Part shown: piece by piece, positions 29,296 to 37,837 of the stretch
Numbering within the stretch: the first letter of the stretch is position 1
Layout of the letters: every line of letters begins with the position of its first letter
Origin: Burkholderiaceae bacterium
Lineage (GTDB): Bacteria > Pseudomonadota > Gammaproteobacteria > Burkholderiales > Burkholderiaceae_C
Assembly (NCBI GenBank): GCA_030695205.1
Contig: JAUYTN010000007.1
Coordinates: 62,001-126,000 of the forward strand
Length of the DNA stretch: 64,000 bases
Direction of reading: 5' to 3'
Program-made: the position numbers and the translations under genes
Notes under the pieces: generated by a model
Seen by the model: the letters and a program-made list of their open reading frames with translations, nothing else
Told to the model about the DNA's origin: nothing
Databases searched by the model: none

Positions 29296-29856
29296 ATGTC
29301 ACTTCCACAACCCGAACCCACGTTCACCGCCGCTGACTACCTGGCATGGGAAACCACCCAGGACACTCGCAGCGAGTTCATCGACGGCCAGATATACGCC
29401 ATGGCAGGCGGCACGCTGGAGCACAACGCAGCGACCCTGGCGACGGGCTCCACCCTCCGACACCACCTCAAAGGCACACCCTGCCGGGCCTTTGTGTCGG
29501 ACGTCAGGGTGCAGGTGGAAGCCAGCAACAGCTTTTTTTACCCCGATGTGGTGGTGGGCTGCCAGCCGTCAGAGCTGGCAGACACCAAAGCCCAGGCACT
29601 CGCCCAACCCACCCTGATTGCCGAAGTGCTGTCCGCCAGCACCGCTGCCTTTGACCGGGGCGGCAAGTTTGCGCACTACCGACTGCTCGACAGCCTGCAG
29701 GAGTACGTGCTGATCGACACCGACACCCCTCGGGTGGAGGTCTTCAGGCGCAACGCCGCCAACCGTTGGGAGCTGTACCCCAGCACCGGCACCGACGCCG
29801 CGGTGGAGCTGGCCAGCGTAGGCTGGCAGGGCACAGTAGGGGAGTTGCTGGCCTGA
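29296..29856 (+). CDS. Uma2-family putative restriction endonuclease-like protein
   Basis: A 186-residue protein of the Uma2/DUF820 family with a PD-(D/E)XK nuclease-like fold. It starts with FTAADYLAWETT and EFIDGQIYAMAGGTLEHN; FFYPDVVVGC supplies the acidic residue and LIAEVLSAST the E-x-K-like strand (here EVLS, so the usual lysine is not obvious). The family is common in cyanobacteria and sporadic in proteobacteria, so a transferred gene is plausible. The start at 29296 removes 13 non-conserved codons. Its role is unknown. Confidence 0.8.
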   Translation: MSLPQPEPTFTAADYLAWETTQDTRSEFIDGQIYAMAGGTLEHNAATLATGSTLRHHLKGTPCRAFVSDVRVQVEASNSFFYPDVVVGCQPSELADTKAQALAQPTLIAEVLSASTAAFDRGGKFAHYRLLDSLQEYVLIDTDTPRVEVFRRNAANRWELYPSTGTDAAVELASVGWQGTVGELLA

Positions 29857-29925
29857 CGGCCTGCCGAACTGTAGACCATGCCGGAGGCATGGGTTGCATC
29901 CGGCCTCAACGGTCTAATTTTAATA

Positions 29926-29960
29926 GCTGTCAACGCTTACACAGCAAGCGAAAACAGCAT
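29926..29960 (+). repeat. Dispersed AT-rich repeat, copy R4
   Basis: Core GCTGTCAACGCTTAC, 14-base spacer, CAGCAT. The spacer contains AAGCG, which can pair with the core CGCTT. It lies in the gap after the Uma2 gene; the AT-rich segment spans about 29915-29990. Confidence 0.65.
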
Positions 29961-30000
29961 AAAAAAGGCTCTTAATTTCGCCTCAGACCATCGACTGCAC

Positions 30001-31050
30001 TCAGCGTGGCTCTGCAGCTTTGAGCAGCCCCACGCCGTCTTTCAGCGACACAGCGATGTCGTCCAGCGACTGCAGCAAGCCGCTGAGCGGGCTTTTGCGC
30101 TCGAAGGGGCCAAAGTTGACCAGCTTGAGGTCGGGGTGCTGGCTCATCAGGGTTTCGATGGTGCCGTTGCTGTCCACCAGGCCCAGGCCCAGGGCATCCT
30201 GGCCGCCCCACACTTCGCCGGTGGTGTAGCTGCCGATGGGCTGGGTCAGCTTGCTGCCGCGCCGCTCGACCAACAGCGTTTCAAACTGGCGGCCCAGCTC
30301 GTCCACCAGAGCCTGGGCCTTGGCTTCGCCCTCGGGCGTGGAGGGCTCGAACGGGTTGAGCATGCCCTTGAGGCTGCCCGAGGCGTAGGTTTTGGCCTTC
30401 ACGTCGTACTTTTCCAGCACACGGTGCACGTCCCAGCTTTGCAAGATGGCGCCAATGGAGCCCACCAGCGAGTACCTGGCGCTGACGATGTCGTCGGCCG
30501 ACATGGCGACCATGTAGCCTGCCGAAGCACCCAGGTTGCCGATGACGGCGTGTATGGGTTTGTTGTGCTTTTTGCGCAGCTCGGCTACCGCATCCATGAT
30601 GCGCTCGGCTTCCACAGGGGCCCCGCCGGGCGAGTCGATGTAGAGCAACACGCGCTGTACGTTGGCGTCTTCAAACGCGCGCTTCAGGGCGGGCACCACC
30701 TTGTCGGCGGAGGCGAGTTTGGCCGTGGCACTGATTTGCCCCTCCACTTTCACCAGGGCCACCGCGGGCTCCTTGGCCACTGCACCGGGCACCGGGAGCA
30801 GGGCTTTGGCGCCGAGCGCGGCATACACGCCCAATGAGCCCACCACCACCAGCCCGACCATCCAGCGTTTGAAGCGGGCGGCGCGGCGGGCTTCGGCCTC
30901 GCGGCGCTGCTGGTCCAGCACAAAGGCGCGGGCCAGGCCGATCATGGCCTGGTCGGCGGTGGTGGCGTCAGCCATCAAGGCCGCAGTGACGGGGTCGGGT
31001 TGTTGGCGGCCTGCCCACCAGTGGCGAATGCGTTGGAACATGTCGCGCAC
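30001..31050 (-). CDS. S49-family signal peptide peptidase (SppA-like)
   Basis: Membrane-anchored serine protease that degrades leftover signal peptides. It has 349 residues. One hydrophobic helix at about 64-87 follows a basic cytoplasmic N-terminus, and the S49 domain covers about 98-310. The serine nucleophile lies in GNLGASAGYMVA, and the general-base lysine is expected in KTYASGSLKGML. IDSPGG and LVGSIGAIL are family landmarks. The length fits the short bacterial SppA form. The start at 31050 could instead be the methionine three codons later. It is monocistronic; the repeat R4 lies just downstream. Confidence 0.9.
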   Translation of the reverse strand: MRDMFQRIRHWWAGRQQPDPVTAALMADATTADQAMIGLARAFVLDQQRREAEARRAARFKRWMVGLVVVGSLGVYAALGAKALLPVPGAVAKEPAVALVKVEGQISATAKLASADKVVPALKRAFEDANVQRVLLYIDSPGGAPVEAERIMDAVAELRKKHNKPIHAVIGNLGASAGYMVAMSADDIVSARYSLVGSIGAILQSWDVHRVLEKYDVKAKTYASGSLKGMLNPFEPSTPEGEAKAQALVDELGRQFETLLVERRGSKLTQPIGSYTTGEVWGGQDALGLGLVDSNGTIETLMSQHPDLKLVNFGPFERKSPLSGLLQSLDDIAVSLKDGVGLLKAAEPR

Positions 31051-31119
31051 TGTAGCCCACGCCGGTGGCGAGGTACCGACCGGGCACCGTTTGCCCCACC
31101 ATGGGGTGGGGCCAGTGGC

Positions 31120-31674
31120 TCAGCCGCGGATGCGCTGGGTCACCTCGGCCACGCGGGCACCGAACAGGCGGGCGGTTTCCAGGTCGCCGGGCAGCATGTC
31201 CTGCGCCCCGGCATCGGACGGGCTCTGGGCCATGGCACCGGCGAAGGAGCCGACGTAGTTGATGTCGTTGCGCTGTGCGGCCTTGCTGTTGCTGGGCATG
31301 AGGCCCGTGCCCACCCAAATGCCGCTGTGCTGCATGGCCAGGGTGAACAGGTAGTGCAGCGTGGAGTGCTTGTCGCCGTTCATGGTGGCGCTGTTGGTGA
31401 AGCCGGCAAACACCTTGTCTTTCCAGGCCTGGGAGAACCATGGTTTGCTGGTGGCATCGGCCCATTTTTTGAACTGCCAGCTCACGGTACCCATGTAGGT
31501 GGGGGAGCCCATGACGATGGCGTCGGCCGCATTGAGCGTGTCCCAGCCGCCCTCGGGCAGATTGCCGTCGGCATCAATGGCCAGCAACTCGGCCCCGGCC
31601 CCATCGGCCACCGATTGCGCCATGCGCTGGGTGTGACCGTAACCCGAGTGGTAAACCACAACGATGTTTGCCAT
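31120..31674 (-). CDS. WrbA-like flavodoxin-family NAD(P)H:quinone reductase
   Basis: FMN-binding protein of 184 residues. The start MANIVVVYHSGYGHTQRMAQSV contains the phosphate-binding loop SGYGHT. MGSPTYMGTVSWQFKKWAD and the FTNSATMNGDKHSTLHYLFTLAMQHSGIWVG segment are typical of WrbA-type proteins, which reduce quinones by two electrons. It is co-directional with the pirin genes upstream, separated by a copy of the dispersed repeat. A role in handling oxidised aromatics with the pirins is an inference from position. Confidence 0.88.
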   Translation of the reverse strand: MANIVVVYHSGYGHTQRMAQSVADGAGAELLAIDADGNLPEGGWDTLNAADAIVMGSPTYMGTVSWQFKKWADATSKPWFSQAWKDKVFAGFTNSATMNGDKHSTLHYLFTLAMQHSGIWVGTGLMPSNSKAAQRNDINYVGSFAGAMAQSPSDAGAQDMLPGDLETARLFGARVAEVTQRIRG

Positions 31675-31696
31675 GATCAAAATCTCCTGATTAATA

Positions 31697-31734
31697 AGTA
31701 GCGCACTTTGCTTATGCATCAAGCGCTGGTTAAC
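31697..31734 (-). repeat. Dispersed AT-rich repeat, copy R5
   Basis: On the minus strand, core GTTAACCAGCGCTTGA, 14-base spacer, GCGCTA. It fills most of the 76-base gap between pirin and wrbA-like genes. Confidence 0.65.
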
Positions 31735-31750
31735 AAAAACTCTTAAAAAA

Positions 31751-32674
31751 CTACCGGCTGAACGACGTTGCCAGCTCGCCCATGCGACCAGCCTGATAGG
31801 CCTGGATATAGGCCACGATGTCGTCGCGGCTGTTGCCCACAAAGGGGCCGTGCGGTACCACCGGTTCGCGCAGGGGCAGGCCCGCCATCAGCACCACATG
31901 CGCGCCCGCCTCGCCTGCGTGCAGCATCACCACACCTGCGCTGCTGGCCGGGTGGGCAACCGCTTCAGCGGCGGGGGCAGGCAGAGGCGCAGGCTGAAGT
32001 ACCACGGCCTGCTGGGCCATGGCGGCATGGCCATTGGCCTGCAAACCACCCGACAGCACCAGCAAAAAACCATTGCTGCGCGACTGCACCGGCAAGGCCA
32101 GGGTGGCACCCGTTTCCAGCCGAATGTCCAGCAGGTCCACAGGCGTGGCCCACCTGGGGTCGTTGGCCAAAGGCGACGCCAACCCTTGGAAGGTGCCGGC
32201 CACCACCGTGACCTTGGCCCCGGCCTGCTGCCACACCGGCATGTCGGCGCGAGCCACCTTGAACACAGAGGCTGGGTCTTGCTTGCGGGTGCGTGCCATG
32301 TTCACAAACACCTGCAAGCCCACAGCGGCCACGCCGGGCTGGCTGGGCGTTTCCTCGTGCACGATGCCGCTGCCCGCCTGCGTCCAGTGCAGGTCCCCAG
32401 GTGCAATGGTGCTGCGGTCACCCAACGAGTCCCGGTTGAGCACGCCACCCGGCGAGTCGTCCAGCAGCAGGGTGATGGCACTCATGCCACCGTGGGGGTG
32501 GGGCAAAAAGTAGTTGTGCGGCATGCAAAACGCATCCACCCCCAAAAAGGGGTCAATGAGCGCCTGCAGCTGTGGATGGAACTGGTGGGCCCAGGTGTGC
32601 GCATCGAAGCGGTGCAGCGGCATGTCCACCACGCTGTGCACGGCGCGGCGGGTGAGCAGTTCGGTGCCGCACAT
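31751..32674 (-). CDS. Pirin family protein (bicupin)
   Basis: A 307-residue pirin. The N-terminal cupin carries FCMPHNYFLPHPHGGMSAITLLLDD, whose histidines bind the metal, and GDLHWTQAGSGIVHEETP supplies the other ligands. A C-terminal pirin domain follows. Pirins act as quercetin-type dioxygenases or redox-sensing cofactors. The start at 32674 is one base after the stop of the upstream yhhW-like gene, so they are co-transcribed. It is divergent, with that gene, from a LysR regulator. Confidence 0.88.
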   Translation of the reverse strand: MCGTELLTRRAVHSVVDMPLHRFDAHTWAHQFHPQLQALIDPFLGVDAFCMPHNYFLPHPHGGMSAITLLLDDSPGGVLNRDSLGDRSTIAPGDLHWTQAGSGIVHEETPSQPGVAAVGLQVFVNMARTRKQDPASVFKVARADMPVWQQAGAKVTVVAGTFQGLASPLANDPRWATPVDLLDIRLETGATLALPVQSRSNGFLLVLSGGLQANGHAAMAQQAVVLQPAPLPAPAAEAVAHPASSAGVVMLHAGEAGAHVVLMAGLPLREPVVPHGPFVGNSRDDIVAYIQAYQAGRMGELATSFSR

Positions 32675-32675
32675 C

Positions 32676-33377
32676 TCAGGCTGCCAGGTCAAACACCAGC
32701 ACCTCGGCTTCCCTGCCGTCACTGAGGGTCAGGGCCGCCTCTCGGTCCATGGCCAGGGCGTCGCCCGTGGCCAGGCGCTGGCCATTGGCCGTCAACTCGC
32801 CCTTGACCAGATGCACATAGGCCTTGCGCCCGGGGTTGAGCGCCAGGGTCGCCGACTCGGTGCCGTCCAACAGGCCTGCGTACATGCGGGCATCGGCGTG
32901 GATGGTCACCGAGCCATTGGCCCCATCGGGCGAGGCCACCAGGCGCAGCTGGCCGCGCTTGTCCGCTGCCGAAAAACGGGTTTGCTCGTAGCTTGGCGCG
33001 ACGCCACGCACGTTGGGCTCAATCCAAATCTGCAAAAAATGCGTCGTGGCCTGGGGCGCGTGGTTGAACTCGCTGTGGCGCACTCCGCTGCCCGCGCTCA
33101 TGCGCTGCACGTCACCAGGGGGGATACCTTTGACGTTGCCCATGCTGTCCTGGTGGGCCAGCTCGCCCGACAGCACGTAGCTGATGATTTCCATGTCCCG
33201 GTGGCCGTGGGTGCCAAAGCCCGTGCCCGGGGCAATGCGGTCTTCATTGATGACGCGCAGGTTGCCCCAGCCCATCCAGGCAGGGTCCATGTACTCGGCA
33301 AACGAGAACGAATGGGCACTTTGCAGCCAGCCGTGGTCGGCCTGGCCGCGCTCGTGGGAACGTCGAATGGTGATCAT
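32676..33377 (-). CDS. Pirin family protein, YhhW-type quercetin 2,3-dioxygenase
   Basis: A 233-residue bicupin close to E. coli YhhW. It begins MITIRRSHERGQADHGWLQSAHSFSF. The metal site is in GFGTHGHRDMEIISYVLSGELAHQDS, followed by VQRMSAGSGVRHSEFNH. The family oxidises flavonols in vitro; the physiological substrate is unknown. It is the first gene of a pirin pair, transcribed away from the LysR gene. The intergenic region contains candidate LysR operators. Confidence 0.9.
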   Translation of the reverse strand: MITIRRSHERGQADHGWLQSAHSFSFAEYMDPAWMGWGNLRVINEDRIAPGTGFGTHGHRDMEIISYVLSGELAHQDSMGNVKGIPPGDVQRMSAGSGVRHSEFNHAPQATTHFLQIWIEPNVRGVAPSYEQTRFSAADKRGQLRLVASPDGANGSVTIHADARMYAGLLDGTESATLALNPGRKAYVHLVKGELTANGQRLATGDALAMDREAALTLSDGREAEVLVFDLAA

Positions 33378-33421
33378 GACAAAGCCTTTCGGGTGAGGGT
33401 GTGGTGCCAAGCAGGTGCTGA

Positions 33422-33455
33422 ATCGGTGTCACACCGCTGCAGGTATCGGTGTGAC
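33422..33455. promoter_or_regulatory. Candidate LysR operator in pirin/LysR intergenic region
   Basis: Two direct copies of ATCGGTGTSAC (33422-33432 and 33445-33455), 23 bases apart. The first is also part of an inverted repeat CGGTGT-C-ACACCG. Its position in the 140-base divergent gap suits LysR-type control. Confidence 0.5.
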
Positions 33456-33517
33456 CATTGTCAACGGCATGCACCACCCCACTGCAGTGCCGACTTTGAT
33501 GGCATCATTCAATAATC

Positions 33518-34549
33518 ATGAACAAAACCGAAAAAACCATACAAAAATCAGGGACAAACGCAGGCATGCCGGTTTCGCGCACCGCATCGGCCCGCACCGT
33601 GCTGTCGCCCGACAACCTGGGTCTGGTGGAGGCCGTGGCCCGCACCGGCAGCATGGCCGCCGCCGCCCGTGAGCTGGGCCTGGTGCCCAGTGCCGTGACC
33701 TACCGGGTGCGCCAAGTGGAAGAGGCGCTGGATGTGCTGCTGTTTGACCGCAGCGCGCGCCAGGCCCGCATCACACCGGCTGGCGCAGAGCTGCTGCGCA
33801 GCGGCGAGCACCTGCTGCACGAGCTCGATGCCGTGGCCCAGCGCGTCAAGCGGGTGGCCACCGGCTGGGAACCGCGGCTGACCATTGCCGCCGACAACCT
33901 CATTGCCCGGCGCACCCTGTTCGAGCTGTGTGAGGCTTTTTATGCCCTGGGCACCCCCACCCAACTGCGCCTACGCGAAGAAACCATGACCGGCACCGTG
34001 GAGGCTCTGCTCAGTGGCAAGGCCGACCTGGCCCTGGGCGTCAGCACCGATGGCAGCGCGTATGCGGGCTTTCAGGCCCTGCCGCTGGGTGACGTGCCCT
34101 TTGTGTTTGCGGTGGCGCCGCAGCACCCGCTGGCGGGGCAGCCCGAGCCCTTGGCCGATGCCCACATCGGCCAGTTTCGGGCGGTGGCTGTGGCCGACAC
34201 CACCCAACGCGGCCAGGGCATGTCCATTGGCCTGCTCTCCGGCCAGGACGTGCTGACCGTGCCCACCATGGAACACAAAGTGGAAGCTCAGCTGATGGGC
34301 CTGGGCTGCGGCTTTTTGCCCCTGCCTCTGGCGCAGCCTCTGGCCATGGCGGGGAAGCTGGTGATCAAGCGCACACAGCGTGGCGAGCGGGTGGCCCGGG
34401 TTGGCTACGCCTGGCGAGCCCCCCGAGGCCTGGAGACCTCGCCAGACGGTGCCGCCGGGCATGGCAAAGCGCTGCAGTGGTGGCTGGCGCAGCTGGCATC
34501 ACCCCGCACCCGTCTGGCCCTGCTGAATCCAATGCCCACGCCCACCTGA
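33518..34549 (+). CDS. LysR-family transcriptional regulator
   Basis: A 343-residue regulator. The winged-helix DNA-binding domain is at about residues 32-92 (LVEAVARTGSMAAAARELGLVPSAVTYRVRQVEEAL), followed by a linker helix and a periplasmic-binding-like effector domain. A polar extension of about 30 residues precedes the helix-turn-helix. The start could be the ATG at 33518 or the one at 33566. It is divergent from two pirin genes and an expected regulator of them. Confidence 0.92.
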   Translation: MNKTEKTIQKSGTNAGMPVSRTASARTVLSPDNLGLVEAVARTGSMAAAARELGLVPSAVTYRVRQVEEALDVLLFDRSARQARITPAGAELLRSGEHLLHELDAVAQRVKRVATGWEPRLTIAADNLIARRTLFELCEAFYALGTPTQLRLREETMTGTVEALLSGKADLALGVSTDGSAYAGFQALPLGDVPFVFAVAPQHPLAGQPEPLADAHIGQFRAVAVADTTQRGQGMSIGLLSGQDVLTVPTMEHKVEAQLMGLGCGFLPLPLAQPLAMAGKLVIKRTQRGERVARVGYAWRAPRGLETSPDGAAGHGKALQWWLAQLASPRTRLALLNPMPTPT

Positions 34550-34609
34550 CCCTCGGGCCCCCACCACCACACTGCTACAGTGGCTGCACAACCACGGAGA
34601 ACACACCCC

Positions 34610-35740
34610 ATGCCCCAATCTGCCCACCCCCGCCAGCCCACCAGCACCACCTCCCCATCAGCGGCCGATGCCCTTGCACCCACCCGCCGGGTGGCGGTGG
34701 TCGGTGCGGGCATGGCCGGCATTGCCTGCGCCAGAGCCCTGGCCCAGGCTGGCTGCCAGGTCACCGTCTTTGAAAAAAGCCGGGGCTACGGCGGCCGCAT
34801 GGCCACCCGACAGACTGAATTTGGCAGCTTTGACCACGGCGCCCAGTACTTCACTGTGCGCGACGAACGCTTCGCCCAGGCCCTGCAAGACACGCCCGAT
34901 GTGGCCGTGCCCTGGAGCGCCAACAGCGTGCGGGTGCTCGATGCGCTGGGCCATGTGGTGGCCGATGCCCCCCTGCGCCGCGAAGCCCACTATGTGGCCG
35001 CTCCCGGCATGAACGCCCTGGTGCGCACCTGGGCCCAGGCACTGGCCGCACAGGGCAGCGCGCAGGTCCAGCTGCACACACGGGTGGTGCGCATCAGCGC
35101 CGACCCCATCCACCCCGGAGGCTGGCAGCTGCACACCCAGGACGCCAACGCCGAGGGTGCGCAAAGCGTGGCCGGTGGCTTTGACCAGGTGGTGCTGGCC
35201 ATGCCACACCCCCAGGTGCTGGAGCTGCTGCAAGCCTCCGGGCTGGACCAGGGCGCTGGCCAGGGCATCGCCCAGGCACTCAGCGCCGTGACCGTGGCCC
35301 CCTGCTGGACACTGATGCTGGCCTTCCCCAACGCCATGCAACCCGGCCTGCCCCACCTGGGGCCACAGTGGAATGCGGCACGCAGCACCCACCACCGCAT
35401 CAGCTGGCTGGCCCGCGAGGGCAGCAAACCCCGGCGCGAACACATCGAGCGCTGGACCGTCCAGGCCAGCCCCGCGTGGTCGGCCGAACACATCGGCGAC
35501 GCGCCGGAGCGGGTCACGGCCAAGCTGCTCAAAGCCTTCGCCGAGGTCACCGGCATCCGCGCCGAGCCCAGCCACGCCGTGGTGCACCGCTGGCTGTACG
35601 CGCAAACCCAGACACCCCTGGGCCAGCCCTACCTGTGGTCACCCGAGCTGAACCTGGGCGTGTGTGGCGACTGGTGCCTGGGCCACCGGGTAGAAGATGC
35701 CTTTGTCTCCGGGTTGGAACTGGGCCTTGCCATCGCCTGA
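34610..35740 (+). CDS. FAD-dependent NAD(P)/FAD oxidoreductase (renalase/amine-oxidase-like)
   Basis: A 376-residue flavoprotein. After a 27-residue Ser/Thr/Pro-rich N-terminus comes the Rossmann motif [21 protein letters not shown], then [15 protein letters not shown] and [11 protein letters not shown], typical of renalase-like proteins. The C-terminal [24 protein letters not shown] is the second FAD contact. The substrate is unknown. Its stop lies 44 bases inside the gluQ reading frame, so gluQ is probably translated by coupling. Confidence 0.88.
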   Translation: MPQSAHPRQPTSTTSPSAADALAPTRRVAVVGAGMAGIACARALAQAGCQVTVFEKSRGYGGRMATRQTEFGSFDHGAQYFTVRDERFAQALQDTPDVAVPWSANSVRVLDALGHVVADAPLRREAHYVAAPGMNALVRTWAQALAAQGSAQVQLHTRVVRISADPIHPGGWQLHTQDANAEGAQSVAGGFDQVVLAMPHPQVLELLQASGLDQGAGQGIAQALSAVTVAPCWTLMLAFPNAMQPGLPHLGPQWNAARSTHHRISWLAREGSKPRREHIERWTVQASPAWSAEHIGDAPERVTAKLLKAFAEVTGIRAEPSHAVVHRWLYAQTQTPLGQPYLWSPELNLGVCGDWCLGHRVEDAFVSGLELGLAIA

Positions 35741-36734
35741 GCCACCCTGCCCCCAGGCGGCTGCTGGCTACCGGGGGAGGTTTGCGCCCTCCCCCACCGG
35801 GCCTTTGCATGCCGGCTCACTGGTCGCCGCGCTGGCCAGCTGGCTGGACGCCCGCGCCCACCAGGGCCAGTGGCTGGTGCGCCTAGAAGACGTGGACACC
35901 CCCCGCTGCAGCCCCGCTGCGGCCAGACTCATCCTGCAGCAGCTGGCGGCCTGTGGCCTGGTCAGCGACGGTCCGGTGTGGGTGCAGTCCGAGCGCGGCA
36001 CTGCGTATGCACAGGCGCTGGCCCGGTTGCAACAGGCTGGACTGGCCTACCCCTGCGCCTGCACCCGACAAGACATCGAACACGCCCTGCGCGACAGCGG
36101 CCAGGTGCGCGAACGCCACACCGAGCTGCGTTACCCCGGCACCTGCCGCAGCGGCACACACGGCAAACCTGGCCGTGCCTGGCGCATGCTGACCACACCC
36201 AATTCTCAAATAAACCAGCCTGAATCGCATTATTTAAAAGCATTCTTAGCTCCTTTTATTGAAAATGGAAAGTGGCACTGGCATGACCGCATCAGCGGCT
36301 GGCATGCCCAGGATGTGGCACAGCGTGTGGGCGACTTTGTGCTGCGCCGGGCCGATGGACTGTGGGCCTACCAACTGGCGGTGGTGGTGGACGACGCGGC
36401 CCAAGGCATCACCCATGTGGTGCGCGGTGCCGACCTGGCCGACAACACCCCGCGCCAGCTGCTGCTGCAGCATGCGCTGGGCCTGCCCCATCCACGCTAC
36501 CTGCACACCCCGCTGGTGCTGGGGACCGACGGCGAAAAACTCAGCAAGCACAACGGCGCTGCCCCGCTGAACCTGGACGACCCGTTGGCGGCCCTCAACG
36601 CCGCAGCCGCCGCCTTGGGCTTGCAGCCGCACACCGCCTGCCCGATGGGCGAAGCCTTGCAGACATGGACGCTGGAGTGGGCCCACCTGCATCCCTGCCC
36701 CAGCCCCGCGGCCGACGGGCTCTGTGGCCACTGA
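35697..36734 (+). CDS. gluQ: Glutamyl-Q tRNA(Asp) synthetase
   Basis: A paralogue of glutamyl-tRNA synthetase lacking the anticodon domain; it attaches glutamate to queuosine in tRNA(Asp). The class I signature appears as [12 protein letters not shown], and LSKHN is the KMSKS equivalent. A zinc site is suggested by YPCACTR and YPGTC. The protein has 345 residues if it starts at ATG 35697, which overlaps the upstream gene. Residues of about 170-187 ([17 protein letters not shown]) are coded by AT-rich repeat copy R6 and look inserted between MLTTP and the [10 protein letters not shown] segment. Confidence 0.9.
   Translation: MPLSPGWNWALPSPEPPCPQAAAGYRGRFAPSPTGPLHAGSLVAALASWLDARAHQGQWLVRLEDVDTPRCSPAAARLILQQLAACGLVSDGPVWVQSERGTAYAQALARLQQAGLAYPCACTRQDIEHALRDSGQVRERHTELRYPGTCRSGTHGKPGRAWRMLTTPNSQINQPESHYLKAFLAPFIENGKWHWHDRISGWHAQDVAQRVGDFVLRRADGLWAYQLAVVVDDAAQGITHVVRGADLADNTPRQLLLQHALGLPHPRYLHTPLVLGTDGEKLSKHNGAAPLNLDDPLAALNAAAAALGLQPHTACPMGEALQTWTLEWAHLHPCPSPAADGLCGH
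36217..36253 (-). repeat. Dispersed AT-rich repeat, copy R6 (inside gluQ)
   Basis: On the minus strand, GGAGCTAAGAATGCTTTT, 13 bases, CAGGCT. A weaker match to the consensus, in a 75-base AT-rich island of an otherwise GC-rich gene, kept in frame. Confidence 0.5.
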
Positions 36735-36788
36735 CCTGGCCCGCCAAGTCCACCCCCTGTGCGCTTCAACACTTGAAATAATAAAAAT

Positions 36789-36816
36789 TTGACTTTTTAT
36801 TGCCTCTGGCTATAAT
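36789..36816 (+). promoter_or_regulatory. Strong sigma-70 promoter
   Basis: TTGACT, 16-base spacer, TATAAT: near-consensus -35 and perfect -10. The first reliable start codon is 224 bases downstream at 37040, so the transcript has a long leader. Confidence 0.8.
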
Positions 36817-37039
36817 CCACATCCATGGTCACAGCCGCAATACCTGTGGCCACCACGGCCAGCTGATCCGTGGCAAGCAGTGCCGGTCCCCCAATCCGGC
36901 CAGCAGCACCGAATGCACTCAACCGCTTCGGGTTTTCTTCGATACCCATCGAACACGCCTTCCCGCTGAGCGTCGGGTGGCGAGATTTTTTCTCCAGCTC
37001 CTGCGGACACCCTGTGTGACTCCGCCTGTTTCTGTACCC
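36817..37039 (+). other. Long 5' leader of the small ORF/RRM gene pair
   Basis: About 220 transcribed bases lie between the promoter and the start at 37040. A frame continuous with the gene opens here but shows no protein-like conservation. Together with 36735-36788 this is a 305-base gap without a credible gene. A structured, temperature-dependent leader is possible but unproven. Confidence 0.45.
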
Positions 37040-37279
37040 ATGAATTTCACTTTCCAGCAAGAACCTTCCATCGACTCCGGCCGCTACGTCGTCTCTCCCG
37101 CCACCTGCGAAAACCAGGAAGGCGCTTTCCAGGCATCCATCGCCATCCAAAGCGGCCGTGGCAGCAGTTCACACCACCGCGTCCTTCGCTTCCGTCCCAC
37201 ATTCGCCTCCCGTGAGGGCGCACGCCTGTACGCCATCACCCAAGGGCACTGCTGGCTGCAGGCACGCCACGCCGCCTGA
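37040..37279 (+). CDS. Small basic protein, unknown function
   Basis: A 79-residue protein starting MNFTFQQEPSIDSGRYVVSP. The second half, SGRGSSSHHRVLRFRPTFASREGARLYAITQGHCWL, is compact and basic. It is not assigned to a named family here. It sits 100 bases upstream of the RRM gene on the same strand, behind a strong promoter and long leader, so the two may be co-expressed, for example in cold or stress. Codon use matches the neighbours, which supports a real gene. Confidence 0.65.
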   Translation: MNFTFQQEPSIDSGRYVVSPATCENQEGAFQASIAIQSGRGSSSHHRVLRFRPTFASREGARLYAITQGHCWLQARHAA

Positions 37280-37378
37280 CGCGGCGCAGCACCCCAGCTC
37301 TCTGTCCACCTTGTTTTTTTCCCGCGTTGCCACTGGCCTTGTGCCATGGGCGCGCAACTCACCCCAAAGGATCTATCC

Positions 37379-37708
37379 ATGACCACACGTATCTACGTAG
37401 GCAACCTGCCCTACTCCGTCACCGACGACGACCTGCGCCACAACTTCTCCGAGTACGGCAGCGTCAGCTCCGTCAAAGTCATGACCGACCGCGAAAGCGG
37501 CCGCTCCAAAGGCTTCGGCTTTGTCGAAATGTCATCCACCACCGAAGGCGCCGCCGCCATCAAAGGCCTGAATGGCCAATCCGTTGATGGCCGTGCCCTG
37601 GTGGTCAACGAAGCCCGTCCCCGCGAAGAGCGCCCAGCCGGTGGTGGCGGCGGCTACGGCGGTGGTGGCTACGGCGGTGGTGGTGGTGGTGGCCGCGGCG
37701 GCTACTGA
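37379..37708 (+). CDS. RRM-domain RNA-binding protein with glycine-rich tail
   Basis: A 109-residue single-RRM protein. RNP2 is IYVGNL (residues 4-9) and RNP1 is KGFGFVEM (about 42-49). The last 25 residues are a Gly/Tyr-rich tail of GGGGYGG units ending RGGY. Such small RRM proteins occur in cyanobacteria and several proteobacteria and are often cold-induced. The start at 37379 is preceded by AAAGGA. The upstream strong promoter and leader probably drive it, and a terminator follows directly. Confidence 0.93.
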   Translation: MTTRIYVGNLPYSVTDDDLRHNFSEYGSVSSVKVMTDRESGRSKGFGFVEMSSTTEGAAAIKGLNGQSVDGRALVVNEARPREERPAGGGGGYGGGGYGGGGGGGRGGY

Positions 37709-37750
37709 GCCCACCCGCCCCTGAACCGTCGCCCCGCGCGACGCTTCCCA

Positions 37751-37779
37751 AAAGCCGACGGCCTGCCGTCGGCTTTTTT
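37751..37779 (+). terminator. Rho-independent terminator after the RRM gene
   Basis: AAAGCCGACGGC pairs with GCCGTCGGCTTT and is followed by further T residues. It lies 42 bases after the stop and before trmB. Confidence 0.9.
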
Positions 37780-37837
37780 GCGTGGGCTGCTGCACGCGCC
37801 TTCCTACAATGCCGGACCCGCCAGCCACAGACCGCCC

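Noticed and set aside
29296..29856. Uma2 gene as part of a restriction-modification system
   Set aside because: No methyltransferase or specificity gene is nearby; it stands alone.
36800..37039. N-terminal extension of the small 79-residue protein
   Set aside because: It starts on TTG inside the promoter, upstream of the -10, so it cannot be translated from that promoter.
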